This document shows positions 51,618 to 60,526 of a stretch of 64,000 bases of DNA, in pieces. The stretch is taken from positions 35,851-99,850 of the forward strand of contig JBEQUE010000086.1 in the NCBI GenBank assembly GCA_040349255.1, in the 5' to 3' direction. Under the pieces are notes generated by a model, which worked only from the letters and a program-made list of their open reading frames with translations, was not told the origin of the DNA and did no database searches. A program made the position numbers and the translations under genes. Every line of letters starts with the position of its first letter. Positions within the stretch are counted from its first letter, which is position 1. This stretch comes from DATMER01 sp040349255. Lineage in GTDB: Bacteria; Acidobacteriota; Thermoanaerobaculia; Multivoradales; UBA5704.

Positions 51618-54167
51618 CTAAGGGTAGTAGCCGCGCATCGTCCGCGCCCGGCCCCGCTTCACCTTGACCTCGACCGGCCGGTATCCTCCGCCAGCCTCCT
51701 CCTCGGGCCGGTCCGAGTTGTAGGCCAGGTAGTAGCGGCTGCGCAGCTCGCGCTCGATCTCGCCGTACACGTTCGACAGCTCCTCCGCCCGCTCGACGTA
51801 GAATACCCGGCCGCCGGTCGCCTCGGCCAGCTCCGCGAGATGGCCGCGGACCTCCAGGCTGATCGCCGGCACGTTCAGGCCGACCGTGTAGATCGCGACG
51901 CCGCTCCGGCGCGCGTACTCCAGCGCCTTCTCCCACGGCGTGTTGCTCGACGTGTCCTCGCCGTCGGTCAGCAGGATCAGCGCCCTCTGCCCCCGGTAGC
52001 CCCGGAAGTAGTAGAGCGACGTGATCAGGCCGTCGTGGATCGCCGTCCGGCCCATGGCGCGCAGGCCCTCCAGCGACTGGCTCACGGCCTCCACGTCGTC
52101 GGTCGGCGGCATCACGAGGTAGGGCCGCGACGAGAAACCCACCGCGAACGCGCGATCGTGCGGCTGGAGCTTGCGCAGGAACCCCTCGGCCGCCTGCTGG
52201 GCCTCGGTCAGCGAGGCCGCCATCGAGACCGACGTGTCGATCGCGAAGCCCAGCGTCAGCGGCAGGTTCTCCACCAGCTCGAAGCGGGCGATCGTCTCCG
52301 GCCGGCCCGCCTCCAGCACCTGGAAGTCGTCCGCCGTGAGGCCCCGGATCAGGCTCCCGGTCGCGTCGGTGACCGTGGTGTAAAGCTCGACCAGGTTGAC
52401 CTCGACGTGCTCCAGGTTCTCCGGCGCGCGCAGGAAGCGCACCGCCTCCGTGCGGTGGCCGTCGTCGAGCTCGGCGCTCACGGCCAGATGGACGATCTCC
52501 TCGTCCGGCACGTCCACTTCCGTCTGCCAGGGCGGGCTGGTCAGGGTCGCGACCAAGCGGTCGTTGACCTTCATCTCGACCGACTCGACGCGCCGGTCCT
52601 CGGGCACCGTCACCTCGGCCCGGACCAGCGCCCGAGCGTGCCGGCGGCCGATCTTCGCGCCCTCCGCCGGCTCCGCGATCGTCACCCGGAACGCCCCGCG
52701 CGTCAGATTGACGGTCACCTGGTCCGCGGCCACCAGCTCGCCGGCCGAGTCGTAGCCCTCGACCCGCACCACCTGCTCGCGCGGGAACGCGGACAGGCGG
52801 ACCTCCGCGGAATACGGCGGCCGGGTGCGCGAGAGCTGCGCCTCGCCGTCCACCAGGAAGACCACCTTCGCGATGCGGTCGCCGGAGACCATCGCGTCCG
52901 CGCGCCAGGTGCCCAGCATGACCTCGTCGATCGGCGGCATCAGGAGGACCGAGTCCCGGCCGCCGATCCCCGGCGGCAGCGTCTCGCCGCGCGCCGCGGC
53001 CAGCGCAGCCTTCGGCGCCAGGCGCACCTCCGGCTTCGCCGGCACCCGGAACCCGCGCACCACCCGCGCCTCCGCGCCGCTCACCTCGTCGCGGATCACC
53101 AGGCGCATCAGGAATGACTCGTCCGGCCGCAGCGTCCTCTCCAGGAAGAGCGCGATCGGTCCCTGCTCCGGCACCGGAAGACGATAGCGGACCCGGAGCG
53201 AATCGAACGCGCTCCCCTCCCGCTCCAGCACGCCGTCGATCAGGATCCGGACCTTCGGCTTGCCTTCGTCCGTGGCCGCCACCACTCCGCCCTCGGCGCC
53301 GGGAGGCTTCAGACCGATCAGGATGCGCGAGACCATCCGCTGCTCCCGGCGGTCCGGGAAATCCATGTCCAGCGTCTCGACCGCGAGCCGCGGCGGTGGA
53401 GGCGACACGACCGTCTCCGCCGCCTTCCGAGCCCAGACCGCCAGGTCCGCCGGCCGGGCCAGCTCGCTCACCCGGTCCTCGGGCGCCGTCCAGTGATAGT
53501 TCGCCTCCTTGGGCAGATCCGCCTTCTCGGACGGCCGGCTGCGCAGACCGTCGATCCCGGTGATCGCGTCCACGTCGGCCGACTGCGGGCAGAACCGGCG
53601 ATCGATCCGCTTGCCACCCATGCCGATCGCGGTCCAGTCGTAGATCCAGTTCGCCATGTCCGGCGTGTAGAGCGCCCGCTTCGAATCGATCGGCAGCCAG
53701 ACGCGGAACGGCTCGTCCGTCGCCGGCCGGTAGAGCACGAACCGGCGCTGGTTCGGCGGCAGGCCGTAGGTCCAGATCTCCAGCGGCCGGAACGTCGAGC
53801 CGCAGTCGATGACCTGCGCCGCGTCCGGTTTGCCGAGCAGGAACACGAGCTGCGCCCGGGCGTCTTCAGGAGGCATCGACTCGAACGCCAGCCGGCGCCG
53901 GCGCTCGATGCCTTCCATCAGCTCGTTCGCCGGAGTCGCCGGGATCGGATCGACCAGGAACCGCTCCAGGAACGACTCGCGGCCGGTCTCGTCGAGAGCC
54001 AGGAGCTCGCGGCGCTGAGCCGGAGACAGGAGCAGCCCGGGACCGTCCTGAAAGAAAGCCCGCTGCGACTCGGGCCAGAGCATGGGGTCCGGCGACTCCG
54101 CCCCGGCCCGAACCACTGCCGCGGGCAGCATCAGGAGGGCGAGAGCCGCCAGACCCCGCCCCCTCAC
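51618..54167 (-). CDS. VWFA-related protein with N-terminal GWxTD-like domain (copy B)
   Basis: An 849-residue exported protein with a signal peptide (LAALALLMLPAAVVRA). Residues ~30-190 look like a GWxTD-type domain (LLSPAQRRELLALDETGRESFLERFLVDP..NELMEGIERRRRLAF). A long beta-sandwich series follows, then a C-terminal VWFA domain (residues ~615-849) whose metal site reads LTLGFAIDTSVSMA, with LILLTDGEDTSSN. The family is frequent in Acidobacteria and of unknown function. It starts with GTG overlapping the stop of copy A (GTGA) and is its close paralogue in order and length. Confidence 0.85.
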   Translation of the reverse strand: MRGRGLAALALLMLPAAVVRAGAESPDPMLWPESQRAFFQDGPGLLLSPAQRRELLALDETGRESFLERFLVDPIPATPANELMEGIERRRRLAFESMPPEDARAQLVFLLGKPDAAQVIDCGSTFRPLEIWTYGLPPNQRRFVLYRPATDEPFRVWLPIDSKRALYTPDMANWIYDWTAIGMGGKRIDRRFCPQSADVDAITGIDGLRSRPSEKADLPKEANYHWTAPEDRVSELARPADLAVWARKAAETVVSPPPPRLAVETLDMDFPDRREQRMVSRILIGLKPPGAEGGVVAATDEGKPKVRILIDGVLEREGSAFDSLRVRYRLPVPEQGPIALFLERTLRPDESFLMRLVIRDEVSGAEARVVRGFRVPAKPEVRLAPKAALAAARGETLPPGIGGRDSVLLMPPIDEVMLGTWRADAMVSGDRIAKVVFLVDGEAQLSRTRPPYSAEVRLSAFPREQVVRVEGYDSAGELVAADQVTVNLTRGAFRVTIAEPAEGAKIGRRHARALVRAEVTVPEDRRVESVEMKVNDRLVATLTSPPWQTEVDVPDEEIVHLAVSAELDDGHRTEAVRFLRAPENLEHVEVNLVELYTTVTDATGSLIRGLTADDFQVLEAGRPETIARFELVENLPLTLGFAIDTSVSMAASLTEAQQAAEGFLRKLQPHDRAFAVGFSSRPYLVMPPTDDVEAVSQSLEGLRAMGRTAIHDGLITSLYYFRGYRGQRALILLTDGEDTSSNTPWEKALEYARRSGVAIYTVGLNVPAISLEVRGHLAELAEATGGRVFYVERAEELSNVYGEIERELRSRYYLAYNSDRPEEEAGGGYRPVEVKVKRGRARTMRGYYP

Positions 54168-56758
54168 TGGTAATACCCCCGCGCCGTCCGCGCCTTCAGG
54201 TTGCCCTTCTTCACCTTCACCTCGACCTCCTGGAACACGCCCGGCTTTCCGCCCGACTGGTTCGAGTTGTAGGCCACGAGATAACGGCTGCGCAGCTCGC
54301 GCTCGATCTGCGCGTAGATCGCCGGCAGCTCCTCGGCCTTGCCGGTGAAGAACGCCTTGCCGCCCGTGGTCTCGGCGATCTCCGCCAGCTTGCTCTTGAG
54401 GCCGAGCTCCATCCCCAGGTTGTAGCCGATGGCGTAGATCGCGACACCGCTGCGCCGGGCGTACTCCACGGCGTCCTTGTAGGCGATGTAGCTCGCGTTG
54501 TCGTCGCCGTCGGAGAGCAGCACCAGCGCCCTCTGGCCCTTGATCCCGCGGAAGTAATAGAGGCTGTGGACCAGCGCGTCATGGAGAGCCGTGTCGCCCA
54601 CGGCCTGGAGATCCTCGAACGAGCGCACCACGGCCTCGACGTCGTCCGTGGGCGGCATGTCGAGGCGCGGCCGGGAAGAGAAGCTCACGGCAAAGCTGCG
54701 GTCGCGCGGCGTCATCACCTTGCGCAGGAAGTCCGACGCCGCGGTCTGCGCCTGCACGAGCGAGGTGCGCATCGAGCCCGACGTGTCGAGCAGGATGCCG
54801 ACCGTGAGCGGCAGGTTCTCGACCAGCTCGAACTTCGTGATGTCCTGCTTCTTGCCCGACTCGAGCACCTCGAAGTCGTCCTGCGTGAGGTCGGACACGA
54901 GGTTGCCGCCCTTGTCGGTCACCGCCACGTAGAGCTCGACGAGGTTGACCTCCACCTCCTCGAAATACTGCGGCGCGCGCACGAAGCGCACGGCCTCGGC
55001 CCGGCTGCCGTCGTCGAGCGTCGCCACCACCGTGACATAGGCCACATCCTCGTTCGGGATCGGCACCTGGACCTGCCAAGGCGCCTGGGTGAGCGTAGTC
55101 ACCGTCTGGTCGTTGACCTTGACCTCGACCGACTGGATCCGCCGACCGTCCGGCACCGACACATCCGCCTTGACCGGGATCTTCCCGGGCTGGACGCGGA
55201 CCCCCTTCGGCGGCTCCGTGATCCAGACGCCGAGCGCGCCGCGCGGCTGGTTCACGATCACCTGGTCGGACGCCACCAGCTTGCCTTCCGCGTCGTAGCC
55301 TTCGGCGCGCACCGCCTGCTCGGTCGGGAAGCGGGCGAGCCGCACCTCGGCGGAGAACGGCGGGCTCGTGCGCGAGAGCTGGGTCACGCCGTCCACCAGG
55401 AAAACCACCTTCTTGATGCGCTCGCCCGTGACCAGCACGTCCGCGCGCCACAGGCCCAGCACCACGTCCGACGGAGGCGGCAGGAGCAGCAGGCTGTCCT
55501 TGCCGCGGCCGACCTCCTCCGGCACCAGCTCGCCGGCGGTCGGAGCCAGGCTCGCGAGGTCGTCGCCAGTGGGGCTGATCGGCACCCGGAACGCCTTGGC
55601 GATCCGCGTCTCGGCGCCGCTCGTCTCATCCTTGATGTGGAGCCGCATCAGGAACCATTCGTTCGGACGCAGCCGGCGGTCGAGCGCCAGCAGCAGCGGC
55701 TCGCCGGCGGCCGGCGCAGGGAGACGGTAGCGCAGACGGAAGTCCTCGAACGGGCGGCCTCCGCTCTCGACGACGCCGTCCACCGCGAGCTGGACCTCCG
55801 GCTTCTTGGACGGGTTGTCCGGCACCTCGACAGGCTTCACGCCCTCCTGCTTGAGCGTCGCGTAGACACGGACCATCATGCGCTGCGAGTCCATCTCGGG
55901 GAAGCGGAATTCGAGCGCCGAGAGCGCGAGCGGAGGCGGGGCGTCCGGCAGCTTCGTGGCCGCGGCCTCCTTCGCCCAAACCGCGAGATCCGCGGGCGGC
56001 GCCAGGAACGGGCCCGCGTCCTTGGGCCGGTTCCAGCGCACGTTCTTCTGCCCGGGGAGCGAGCCGGTCATGCCCTCGACCCCCGTGGCGTCGTCCACTT
56101 CCGTGGCCTGGTCACAGTTCTGGAGGTCGATGCGCTTGATGTAGTAGCGCCCGCGCAGCTCCTCCCACTGCTCCATCCAGTACTGCATCATGTCGGTGTA
56201 GAGCGGCCGTTTGCCGTCGGTCGGGAGCCAGAGCTTCCAGGGCTCGGTCTGGGTGGGCTTGAACACCACGAGCTGCTTCATCACCGGCTTGCCCCGCGGG
56301 TCGGTGCCGTGCGGGTAGCTCCAGATCTCGAGCGGCTGATAGACCCAGCCGCAGTCGATCACCTTGCGCTCCGCGGGCGAGCCGTTGAGAAACAGGATCT
56401 GGCCGCGCACGTCGAGCGGCGCCGCGAACTCGTTGAGCATCAGGCGCTGGCGGCGCTCGATCCCGACCTGGAGCTCGTTGGCCGGCGTCTCGGGGACCGG
56501 ATCGCGGCCGAGGAATTCCTGGATGAACCGCCCGCGCTCGTCCTCCGACATCGCCAGGAGCTGCTGGCGCTGCTCCCGGGGAAGGAGGAGGCCGGGGCCG
56601 TCCTGGTAGAAGGCGCGCTGGGGCTCGGGCCAGGCGAGCACCGCGGCCTCCGGATCGGCGGCGGGTTTGCCGGCCTGGGAGAGGAGAGCGCCGGGAGCCA
56701 GCACGGACAGTCCTCCGGCGAGGACGCTGAGAGTCAGAACCTTCTTGAAATGTCGCAC
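54164..56758 (-). CDS. VWFA-related protein with N-terminal GWxTD-like domain (copy A)
   Basis: An 864-residue exported protein with a signal peptide (VLTLSVLAGGLSVLAPGALL). It has the same layout as copy B: the GWxTD-like part (LLPREQRQQLLAMSEDERGRFIQEFLGRDP), beta-sandwich repeats with LWLPTDGKRPLYT, then a VWFA domain with LTVGILLDTSGSMRTS and LVLLSDGDDNASY. The phrase VVFLVDGVTQLSRTSPPFSAEV is nearly the same in both. The two are likely a secreted or surface complex. The start is GTG at 56756-56758. The MIDAS Ser residues are intact. Confidence 0.85.
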   Translation of the reverse strand: MRHFKKVLTLSVLAGGLSVLAPGALLSQAGKPAADPEAAVLAWPEPQRAFYQDGPGLLLPREQRQQLLAMSEDERGRFIQEFLGRDPVPETPANELQVGIERRQRLMLNEFAAPLDVRGQILFLNGSPAERKVIDCGWVYQPLEIWSYPHGTDPRGKPVMKQLVVFKPTQTEPWKLWLPTDGKRPLYTDMMQYWMEQWEELRGRYYIKRIDLQNCDQATEVDDATGVEGMTGSLPGQKNVRWNRPKDAGPFLAPPADLAVWAKEAAATKLPDAPPPLALSALEFRFPEMDSQRMMVRVYATLKQEGVKPVEVPDNPSKKPEVQLAVDGVVESGGRPFEDFRLRYRLPAPAAGEPLLLALDRRLRPNEWFLMRLHIKDETSGAETRIAKAFRVPISPTGDDLASLAPTAGELVPEEVGRGKDSLLLLPPPSDVVLGLWRADVLVTGERIKKVVFLVDGVTQLSRTSPPFSAEVRLARFPTEQAVRAEGYDAEGKLVASDQVIVNQPRGALGVWITEPPKGVRVQPGKIPVKADVSVPDGRRIQSVEVKVNDQTVTTLTQAPWQVQVPIPNEDVAYVTVVATLDDGSRAEAVRFVRAPQYFEEVEVNLVELYVAVTDKGGNLVSDLTQDDFEVLESGKKQDITKFELVENLPLTVGILLDTSGSMRTSLVQAQTAASDFLRKVMTPRDRSFAVSFSSRPRLDMPPTDDVEAVVRSFEDLQAVGDTALHDALVHSLYYFRGIKGQRALVLLSDGDDNASYIAYKDAVEYARRSGVAIYAIGYNLGMELGLKSKLAEIAETTGGKAFFTGKAEELPAIYAQIERELRSRYLVAYNSNQSGGKPGVFQEVEVKVKKGNLKARTARGYYQ

Positions 56759-56838
56759 GGAAAGCCTCTGCCTGCATGCCCGGTGCCATAGGAAAGGTTG
56801 GCACCGGCGTCCGGAGAGACTACTATGGGCGCGGGCCT

Positions 56839-57903
56839 ATGCCGAAGCGCAACTCACCGATCCGCACCTGGGAGAACGGGGACGTCGTCCAGGGATTCGC
56901 GCTCCTCACCAAGAAGGAGATGCGCCAGGACCGGAACGGCAAAAGCTTCCTGGACATGGAGATCGCCGACGCGAGCGGTTCCATCGCGGCGAAGGTGTGG
57001 GCCGACAGCCCGGCGCTCAACGGCCAATATGACACCCACCGCTTCATCGCCTTCCGGGGCTCGGTGAAGAACTACCGCGACCAGCTCCAGCTCAGCATCG
57101 ACGACTGCCGCGAGGCGAACGAGGACGACCGGCGCTACGGGTTCGACGAATCGCTCCTCATTCCGTCCACTCGCGAGGACATCGATGATCTCTGGATGCG
57201 ACTCACCCGGCTGCTCCAGGAGAAGGTCGAGCGTCCGATCCTGCGGCGTCTGGCGGCCGAGACCCTGGAGATCCACGGCAAGTCCCTGCGCGAGCATCCG
57301 GCGGCCAAGGCCATGCACCACGCCTACCGCGGCGGCCTCCTGGAGCACGTGGTCTCGATGGCGGAGCTGGCGCTCCGGGTCTCTGAGCACTACCGCGACC
57401 TCGATCGGGATCTCATCGTGATCGGCGTGCTGTTCCACGACCTGGGCAAGTTGCGCGAGCTCGGCGCCATGCCGGTCAACGACTACACCCTGGAAGGCCG
57501 GCTGGTGGGCCACGTGGTGATCGGCCGCGACCTCCTGCGCGACCGCTGCCTGGCGATCCCTGGCTTTCCGGAGGACCTGCAGCTCCTGCTGGAGCACATG
57601 GTCCTCTCGCACCAGGGCAAGAAGGAGTTCGCCTCGCCGGTGGAGCCGATGACACCCGAGGCGGTCGTCCTCCACTTCATCGACGACCTCGACTCCAAGC
57701 TGAACCAGCTCCGCGCCTCCCGCGAGGCCACCCCCGGCATCGTCTATCACCGCGGCATGGGCCGCTACGTCTACCTGCCGCCGCTGCAGGAGCGGGAGAT
57801 GCTGGAGGACGACCCCGCAGGCGCACTGGAGCCGGAACCGGACGTCCCGGAAGTGGCGGAGTTGGAGGTCCAGACGCCGCTGTTCGGAAGGAGAGACTCG
57901 TGA
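56839..57903 (+). CDS. 3'-5' exoribonuclease YhaM-like (OB fold plus HD domain)
   Basis: A 354-residue protein. An N-terminal OB nucleic-acid-binding fold (VVQGFALLTKKEMRQDRNGKSFLDMEIADASGSIAAKVW) is followed by an HD phosphohydrolase domain with HHAYRGGLLEHVVSMAELA and the LFHDLGK metal pair, then VVIGRDLLRDR and LEHMVLSHQGKKEFASPVEPMTPEAVVLHFIDDLDSKLNQ. It trims RNA or DNA 3' ends. I chose ATG 56839; an ATG 63 bp earlier is also in frame. The end overlaps the antitoxin start (GTGA), so vapBC may share its transcript. Confidence 0.88.
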   Translation: MPKRNSPIRTWENGDVVQGFALLTKKEMRQDRNGKSFLDMEIADASGSIAAKVWADSPALNGQYDTHRFIAFRGSVKNYRDQLQLSIDDCREANEDDRRYGFDESLLIPSTREDIDDLWMRLTRLLQEKVERPILRRLAAETLEIHGKSLREHPAAKAMHHAYRGGLLEHVVSMAELALRVSEHYRDLDRDLIVIGVLFHDLGKLRELGAMPVNDYTLEGRLVGHVVIGRDLLRDRCLAIPGFPEDLQLLLEHMVLSHQGKKEFASPVEPMTPEAVVLHFIDDLDSKLNQLRASREATPGIVYHRGMGRYVYLPPLQEREMLEDDPAGALEPEPDVPEVAELEVQTPLFGRRDS

Positions 57904-58130
57904 CGAAGCTGACGCTCTACCTGGAAGAGGAGACCGCAGCGGTCCTGAAGCAACTCGCCTCCACGGAGGGCGTCAGCGAAGCGGATCTGGTGCGGGATGC
58001 ACTGGCCCTCTACAGGAACGCCCGTTCACGGCCTCTGCCCAAGGGGACCGGCGCCTACCACAGCGGCCGGTCCGACGTCTCTTCGCAAGCCGAAGAGCTT
58101 CTTCGTCAAGCAGCCCGCCAGCGCCAATGA
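57900..58130 (+). CDS. vapB: Ribbon-helix-helix antitoxin (VapB-like)
   Basis: A 76-residue CopG-type DNA-binding protein: MTKLTLYLEEETAAVLKQLASTEGVSEADLVRDALALYRNAR forms the ribbon-helix-helix. The polar tail (PLPKGTGAYHSGRSDVSSQAEELL) is likely the toxin-binding arm. The start is GTG after GGAAGGAGAG, overlapping the exoribonuclease stop. The gene overlaps vapC by 4 bp, a standard toxin-antitoxin arrangement. Confidence 0.85.
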   Translation: MTKLTLYLEEETAAVLKQLASTEGVSEADLVRDALALYRNARSRPLPKGTGAYHSGRSDVSSQAEELLRQAARQRQ

Positions 58131-58552
58131 CCTTGATTGCCGATTCGGGCGCCCTGTACGCGCTCTACGACGCCGACGATCGGCACCACTCAGCCGTCCG
58201 CCACGCTCTCGAACGCGAGCACGGCTCGATTGTCGTGCCAAGCGCCATCCTCGGAGAATTGGACTATCTGCTCAGGGAATTCCTCGGAGTCGCGGCCGAG
58301 CTCGATTTCCTTGAAAGCCTTCAGGCAGGCGTCTTTTCCTTGGAGGCGTTCACCAGCGCCGACCTGGAGCGCTGCCGCGAGCTGATCGCCAAATATCGAG
58401 ATCTCGACCTCGGGCTGGCCGACGCTTCCGTTGTCGCCACCGCGGAACGGCTCTCGATCCATCGCGTGCTTACGGTCGACGAGCGCGACTTTCGAGCCGT
58501 CGTGCCCAGAAACGGCCGTCCCCTTACTCTGGTTCCAGCCGACGAAGGCTGA
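58127..58552 (+). CDS. vapC: PIN-domain toxin (VapC)
   Basis: A 141-residue PIN ribonuclease. Acidic residues of the active site are visible in IADSGALYALYDADDRH, the Glu of ILGELDYLL, and the later LGLADASVVATAERL with DERDF. VapC toxins cut specific RNAs such as initiator tRNA or rRNA. The composition is less GC-rich than the neighbours, which fits mobility. It overlaps vapB by 4 bp. Confidence 0.87.
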   Translation: MTLIADSGALYALYDADDRHHSAVRHALEREHGSIVVPSAILGELDYLLREFLGVAAELDFLESLQAGVFSLEAFTSADLERCRELIAKYRDLDLGLADASVVATAERLSIHRVLTVDERDFRAVVPRNGRPLTLVPADEG

Positions 58553-58554
58553 CT

Positions 58555-58836
58555 TCAACTCGGCGAAACCCTGCCGTAGCGTTCCGCGGAGCGGGCCCGC
58601 GCCTTGATCGCTTCCACCTCCCGGTCCCGGGGTGGAGCGTTCGTCACGAGCGAGCCGAGCAGCTCGTGGGCCGCCTGGGTCACCTGTTCCACCGCCCGGT
58701 CGAAAGCAGCCTCGTTCGCCTTGGACGGCCGCGTGAATCCGCTCAGCTTGCGGACGAACTGGATGGCCGACGCGCGGACCTCGTCGTCCGTCGCAGGCGG
58801 CTCGAAGTTATGCAGAGTCTTGATGTTGCGGCACAT
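58555..58836 (-). CDS. DUF2277 family protein
   Basis: A 93-residue helical protein. The family start MCRNIKTLHNFEPPATDDEVRASAIQFVRKLSGFTRPS is unmistakable, with the conserved Cys at position 2. Its function is unknown. The ATG at 58834-58836 is chosen on this signature; an upstream ATG would add 22 nonconserved residues. It is convergent with vapC, 2 bp apart. Confidence 0.88.
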   Translation of the reverse strand: MCRNIKTLHNFEPPATDDEVRASAIQFVRKLSGFTRPSKANEAAFDRAVEQVTQAAHELLGSLVTNAPPRDREVEAIKARARSAERYGRVSPS

Positions 58837-59013
58837 GGTTGAACCTCGCTGTCCAGCTCGGAGTGTATAACAACTTCCCGGCCATCCAAACGCCCGGTAC
58901 ATGCGTCGCCGGCGCCGGGCTCCACGTCGATGTCCTCTCCACAGCTCACAAGGAAGCGTAAGCGCCTCAGAAAGTGAGCGAGCGGGATCGCGCGGTTCAG
59001 TCCGCTCGACAGA

Positions 59014-59688
59014 TTACTCGAATTGACGGGCCCATCGCACTCTCCTCAGAAACCGGTCCAGGAGGTCATCGTACGTAACGATCGAGGTCTGTCGAGACTC
59101 CTCGTTCAGACGCTCTAGGCGCAGTCGATCGAGCATAGACAGTGAGTGCCGCCGACCGGCTATAATGAGATACCTCTCTCCAAAACCCACGCGAGCCATA
59201 CAGTCAGCCGCCTCCTCAACTTCACCGTTGTCAAAAACTGCCGAGAGCCGGCCCATCGCATTGACCTGCTGTTTCTTCACAAGTTTTTCCAGAGACTGCT
59301 GAATGGTTTTTGAAGCATAGTCACGGTTCGCTTGAATCCACATGCTCCAGTCTTGAGTCTGCCGAATGGCATGAGTCAAGGCGGCCGCGGGGTCGCCCGA
59401 CTTTGTAAACAATGGGCAGTCTGGCCGCTCAATCTCGACTAACGTGATCCCAGGTCGCCTGGAGTTAGAGTATTTCGGCACAGCATGTAGCAGTACAAAG
59501 TCCGTAACGTGCTCGGCGCCAAGCTTGACTTTGCTTAACTTGATCACTCCACCGTACTCTGAGAAGCCATCCAGAAGTATGTCGTTCGCTATCAAGAACT
59601 GCTGAACGTCCTCCTCTGAACCGTTCTTGAGAACGGCCTCAAAGTCCGAGACCAAGCCGTCGAGGCCTCCCAAATTAAGCTTTGTCAC
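59014..59688 (-). CDS. Shedu-like (DUF4263, SduA-type) defence protein
   Basis: A 224-residue protein. Its N-terminal part (EEDVQQFLIANDILLDGFSEYGGVI) and the core VTDFVLLHAVP, ITLVEIERPDCPLF, AAALTHAIRQTQDW and the end YLIIAGRRHSLS, QTSIVTYDDLLDRFLRR match the Shedu/DUF4263 nuclease-like fold. The usual acidic-x-Lys of the active centre reads E85-I-E87, so the lysine is replaced and activity is uncertain. Known Shedu proteins protect against phages. The gene is clearly AT-richer than its surroundings, which suggests horizontal transfer. Array 2 begins about 300 bp upstream of it. Confidence 0.75.
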   Translation of the reverse strand: MTKLNLGGLDGLVSDFEAVLKNGSEEDVQQFLIANDILLDGFSEYGGVIKLSKVKLGAEHVTDFVLLHAVPKYSNSRRPGITLVEIERPDCPLFTKSGDPAAALTHAIRQTQDWSMWIQANRDYASKTIQQSLEKLVKKQQVNAMGRLSAVFDNGEVEEAADCMARVGFGERYLIIAGRRHSLSMLDRLRLERLNEESRQTSIVTYDDLLDRFLRRVRWARQFE

Positions 59689-59985
59689 AGACTACCTCGC
59701 CAATCGGCGTACTAGTAAAATTTCCCACCATTTTCATATGATTCGTGGCTACGTAGGCATGCGGCGCAAGTCTTATGAACCCTTAGACTTAGAAAGTGTA
59801 GACCTGCGTCTGCTCGGTGTCAATCGATCTTCACGGTGCCCGTATCTACTTCGGCGATGGAGATCCTTTTGCGCCAATGGCTTACGAGCGGTCTCCCGAG
59901 AGACTCAATCCTCGGAAGATCCTGTTCTCCAGGTAATTGCGAGAGGAGTCTCAGACCAGAGCGCGTATCCGCTCTCTCGGCAGCC
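59689..59985. other. AT-richer intergenic leader between Shedu-like gene and repeat array 2
   Basis: About 300 bp with lower GC than the genome. I find no supported reading frame: the frames that are open cross into the repeat array and look like shadows. It probably contains the promoter and 5' leader of the Shedu-like gene, which reads leftward from 59688, but no convincing -35/-10 pair stands out. Confidence 0.4.
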
Positions 59986-60424
59986 CATCGAGGTTCCCGC
60001 TGTCTCATCCAAATCCGCGACCCCATCCAAGTTTACGACGCCTCATCTAAGTTTACGACGGCCCATCCAACTTCATGATGGCTCGTCTAAATCCCCGACG
60101 CCCCGTCTAAATTCCCGACGCCCCATCTAAATCCACGACGCCGCATCCAAGTTCACAACGCCTCGTCTAACTTCCCGACGCTCCATCCAAGTTCACGACG
60201 GCTCATCTAAATCCCCGATGCCCCGTCCAAGTTCACGACGGCTCATCCAACTTCCCGACGCCTCATCCAAGTTCACGATGGCGCATCTAAGTTCACGACG
60301 CTCCGTCTAAGTTCACGACGCCTCATCCAACTCCCCGACGTCCCGTCCAAGTTCACAATGCCCCATCTAAATCCACGACGCCCCGTCCAAGTTCACGATG
60401 AGGCGTCGGGAACTTGGATGAGGC
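59986..60424. repeat. Repeat array 2: 20-bp tandem degenerate repeat ending in an inverted unit
   Basis: Two degenerate units (59986, 60006) are followed, after an 18-bp step, by 19 units at exact 20-bp steps from 60024 to 60384. The consensus is CRTCYAARTTCACGACGCCY. There is not one indel in the 19 units. Variation sits mainly at columns 2, 5, 8, 10, 12, 14, 16 and 18, with only two or three alternative bases each, while other columns are almost fixed. The last unit (60404-60423) is inverted and pairs with the one before it (stem TCCAAGTTC with GAACTTGGA). Since 20 is not a multiple of 3 and TAA recurs in units, it is not coding. Confidence 0.9.
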
Positions 60425-60466
60425 GTTGTCTTCTTGATTTTTCCCGTCGGAACGCTGGCTGGAGCT

Positions 60467-60491
60467 AAAAAGGGCGTGCCAGGGCACGCCC
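60467..60491 (-). terminator. Rho-independent terminator of the small minus-strand gene
   Basis: Read on the minus strand, a 9-bp perfect stem (GGGCGTGCC / GGCACGCCC) with a very short loop is followed by TTTTT. It lies about 35 bp after the stop of the gene at 60527-60802. It should stop that transcript before it enters repeat array 2. Confidence 0.8.
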
Positions 60492-60526
60492 AGATCCAAC
60501 CGGCAAATTGAAGAGGAGGCTCGGAT

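Noticed and set aside
59627..60130. Open frame of 167 codons running through array 2
   Set aside because: It is antisense to the Shedu-like gene at its start, its residues simply mirror the 20-bp repeat read in shifting frames, and there is no ribosome site.
59986..60424. Array 2 as a CRISPR array
   Set aside because: Units of 20 bp abut directly with no spacers, repeats are degenerate rather than identical, and no cas gene is nearby.
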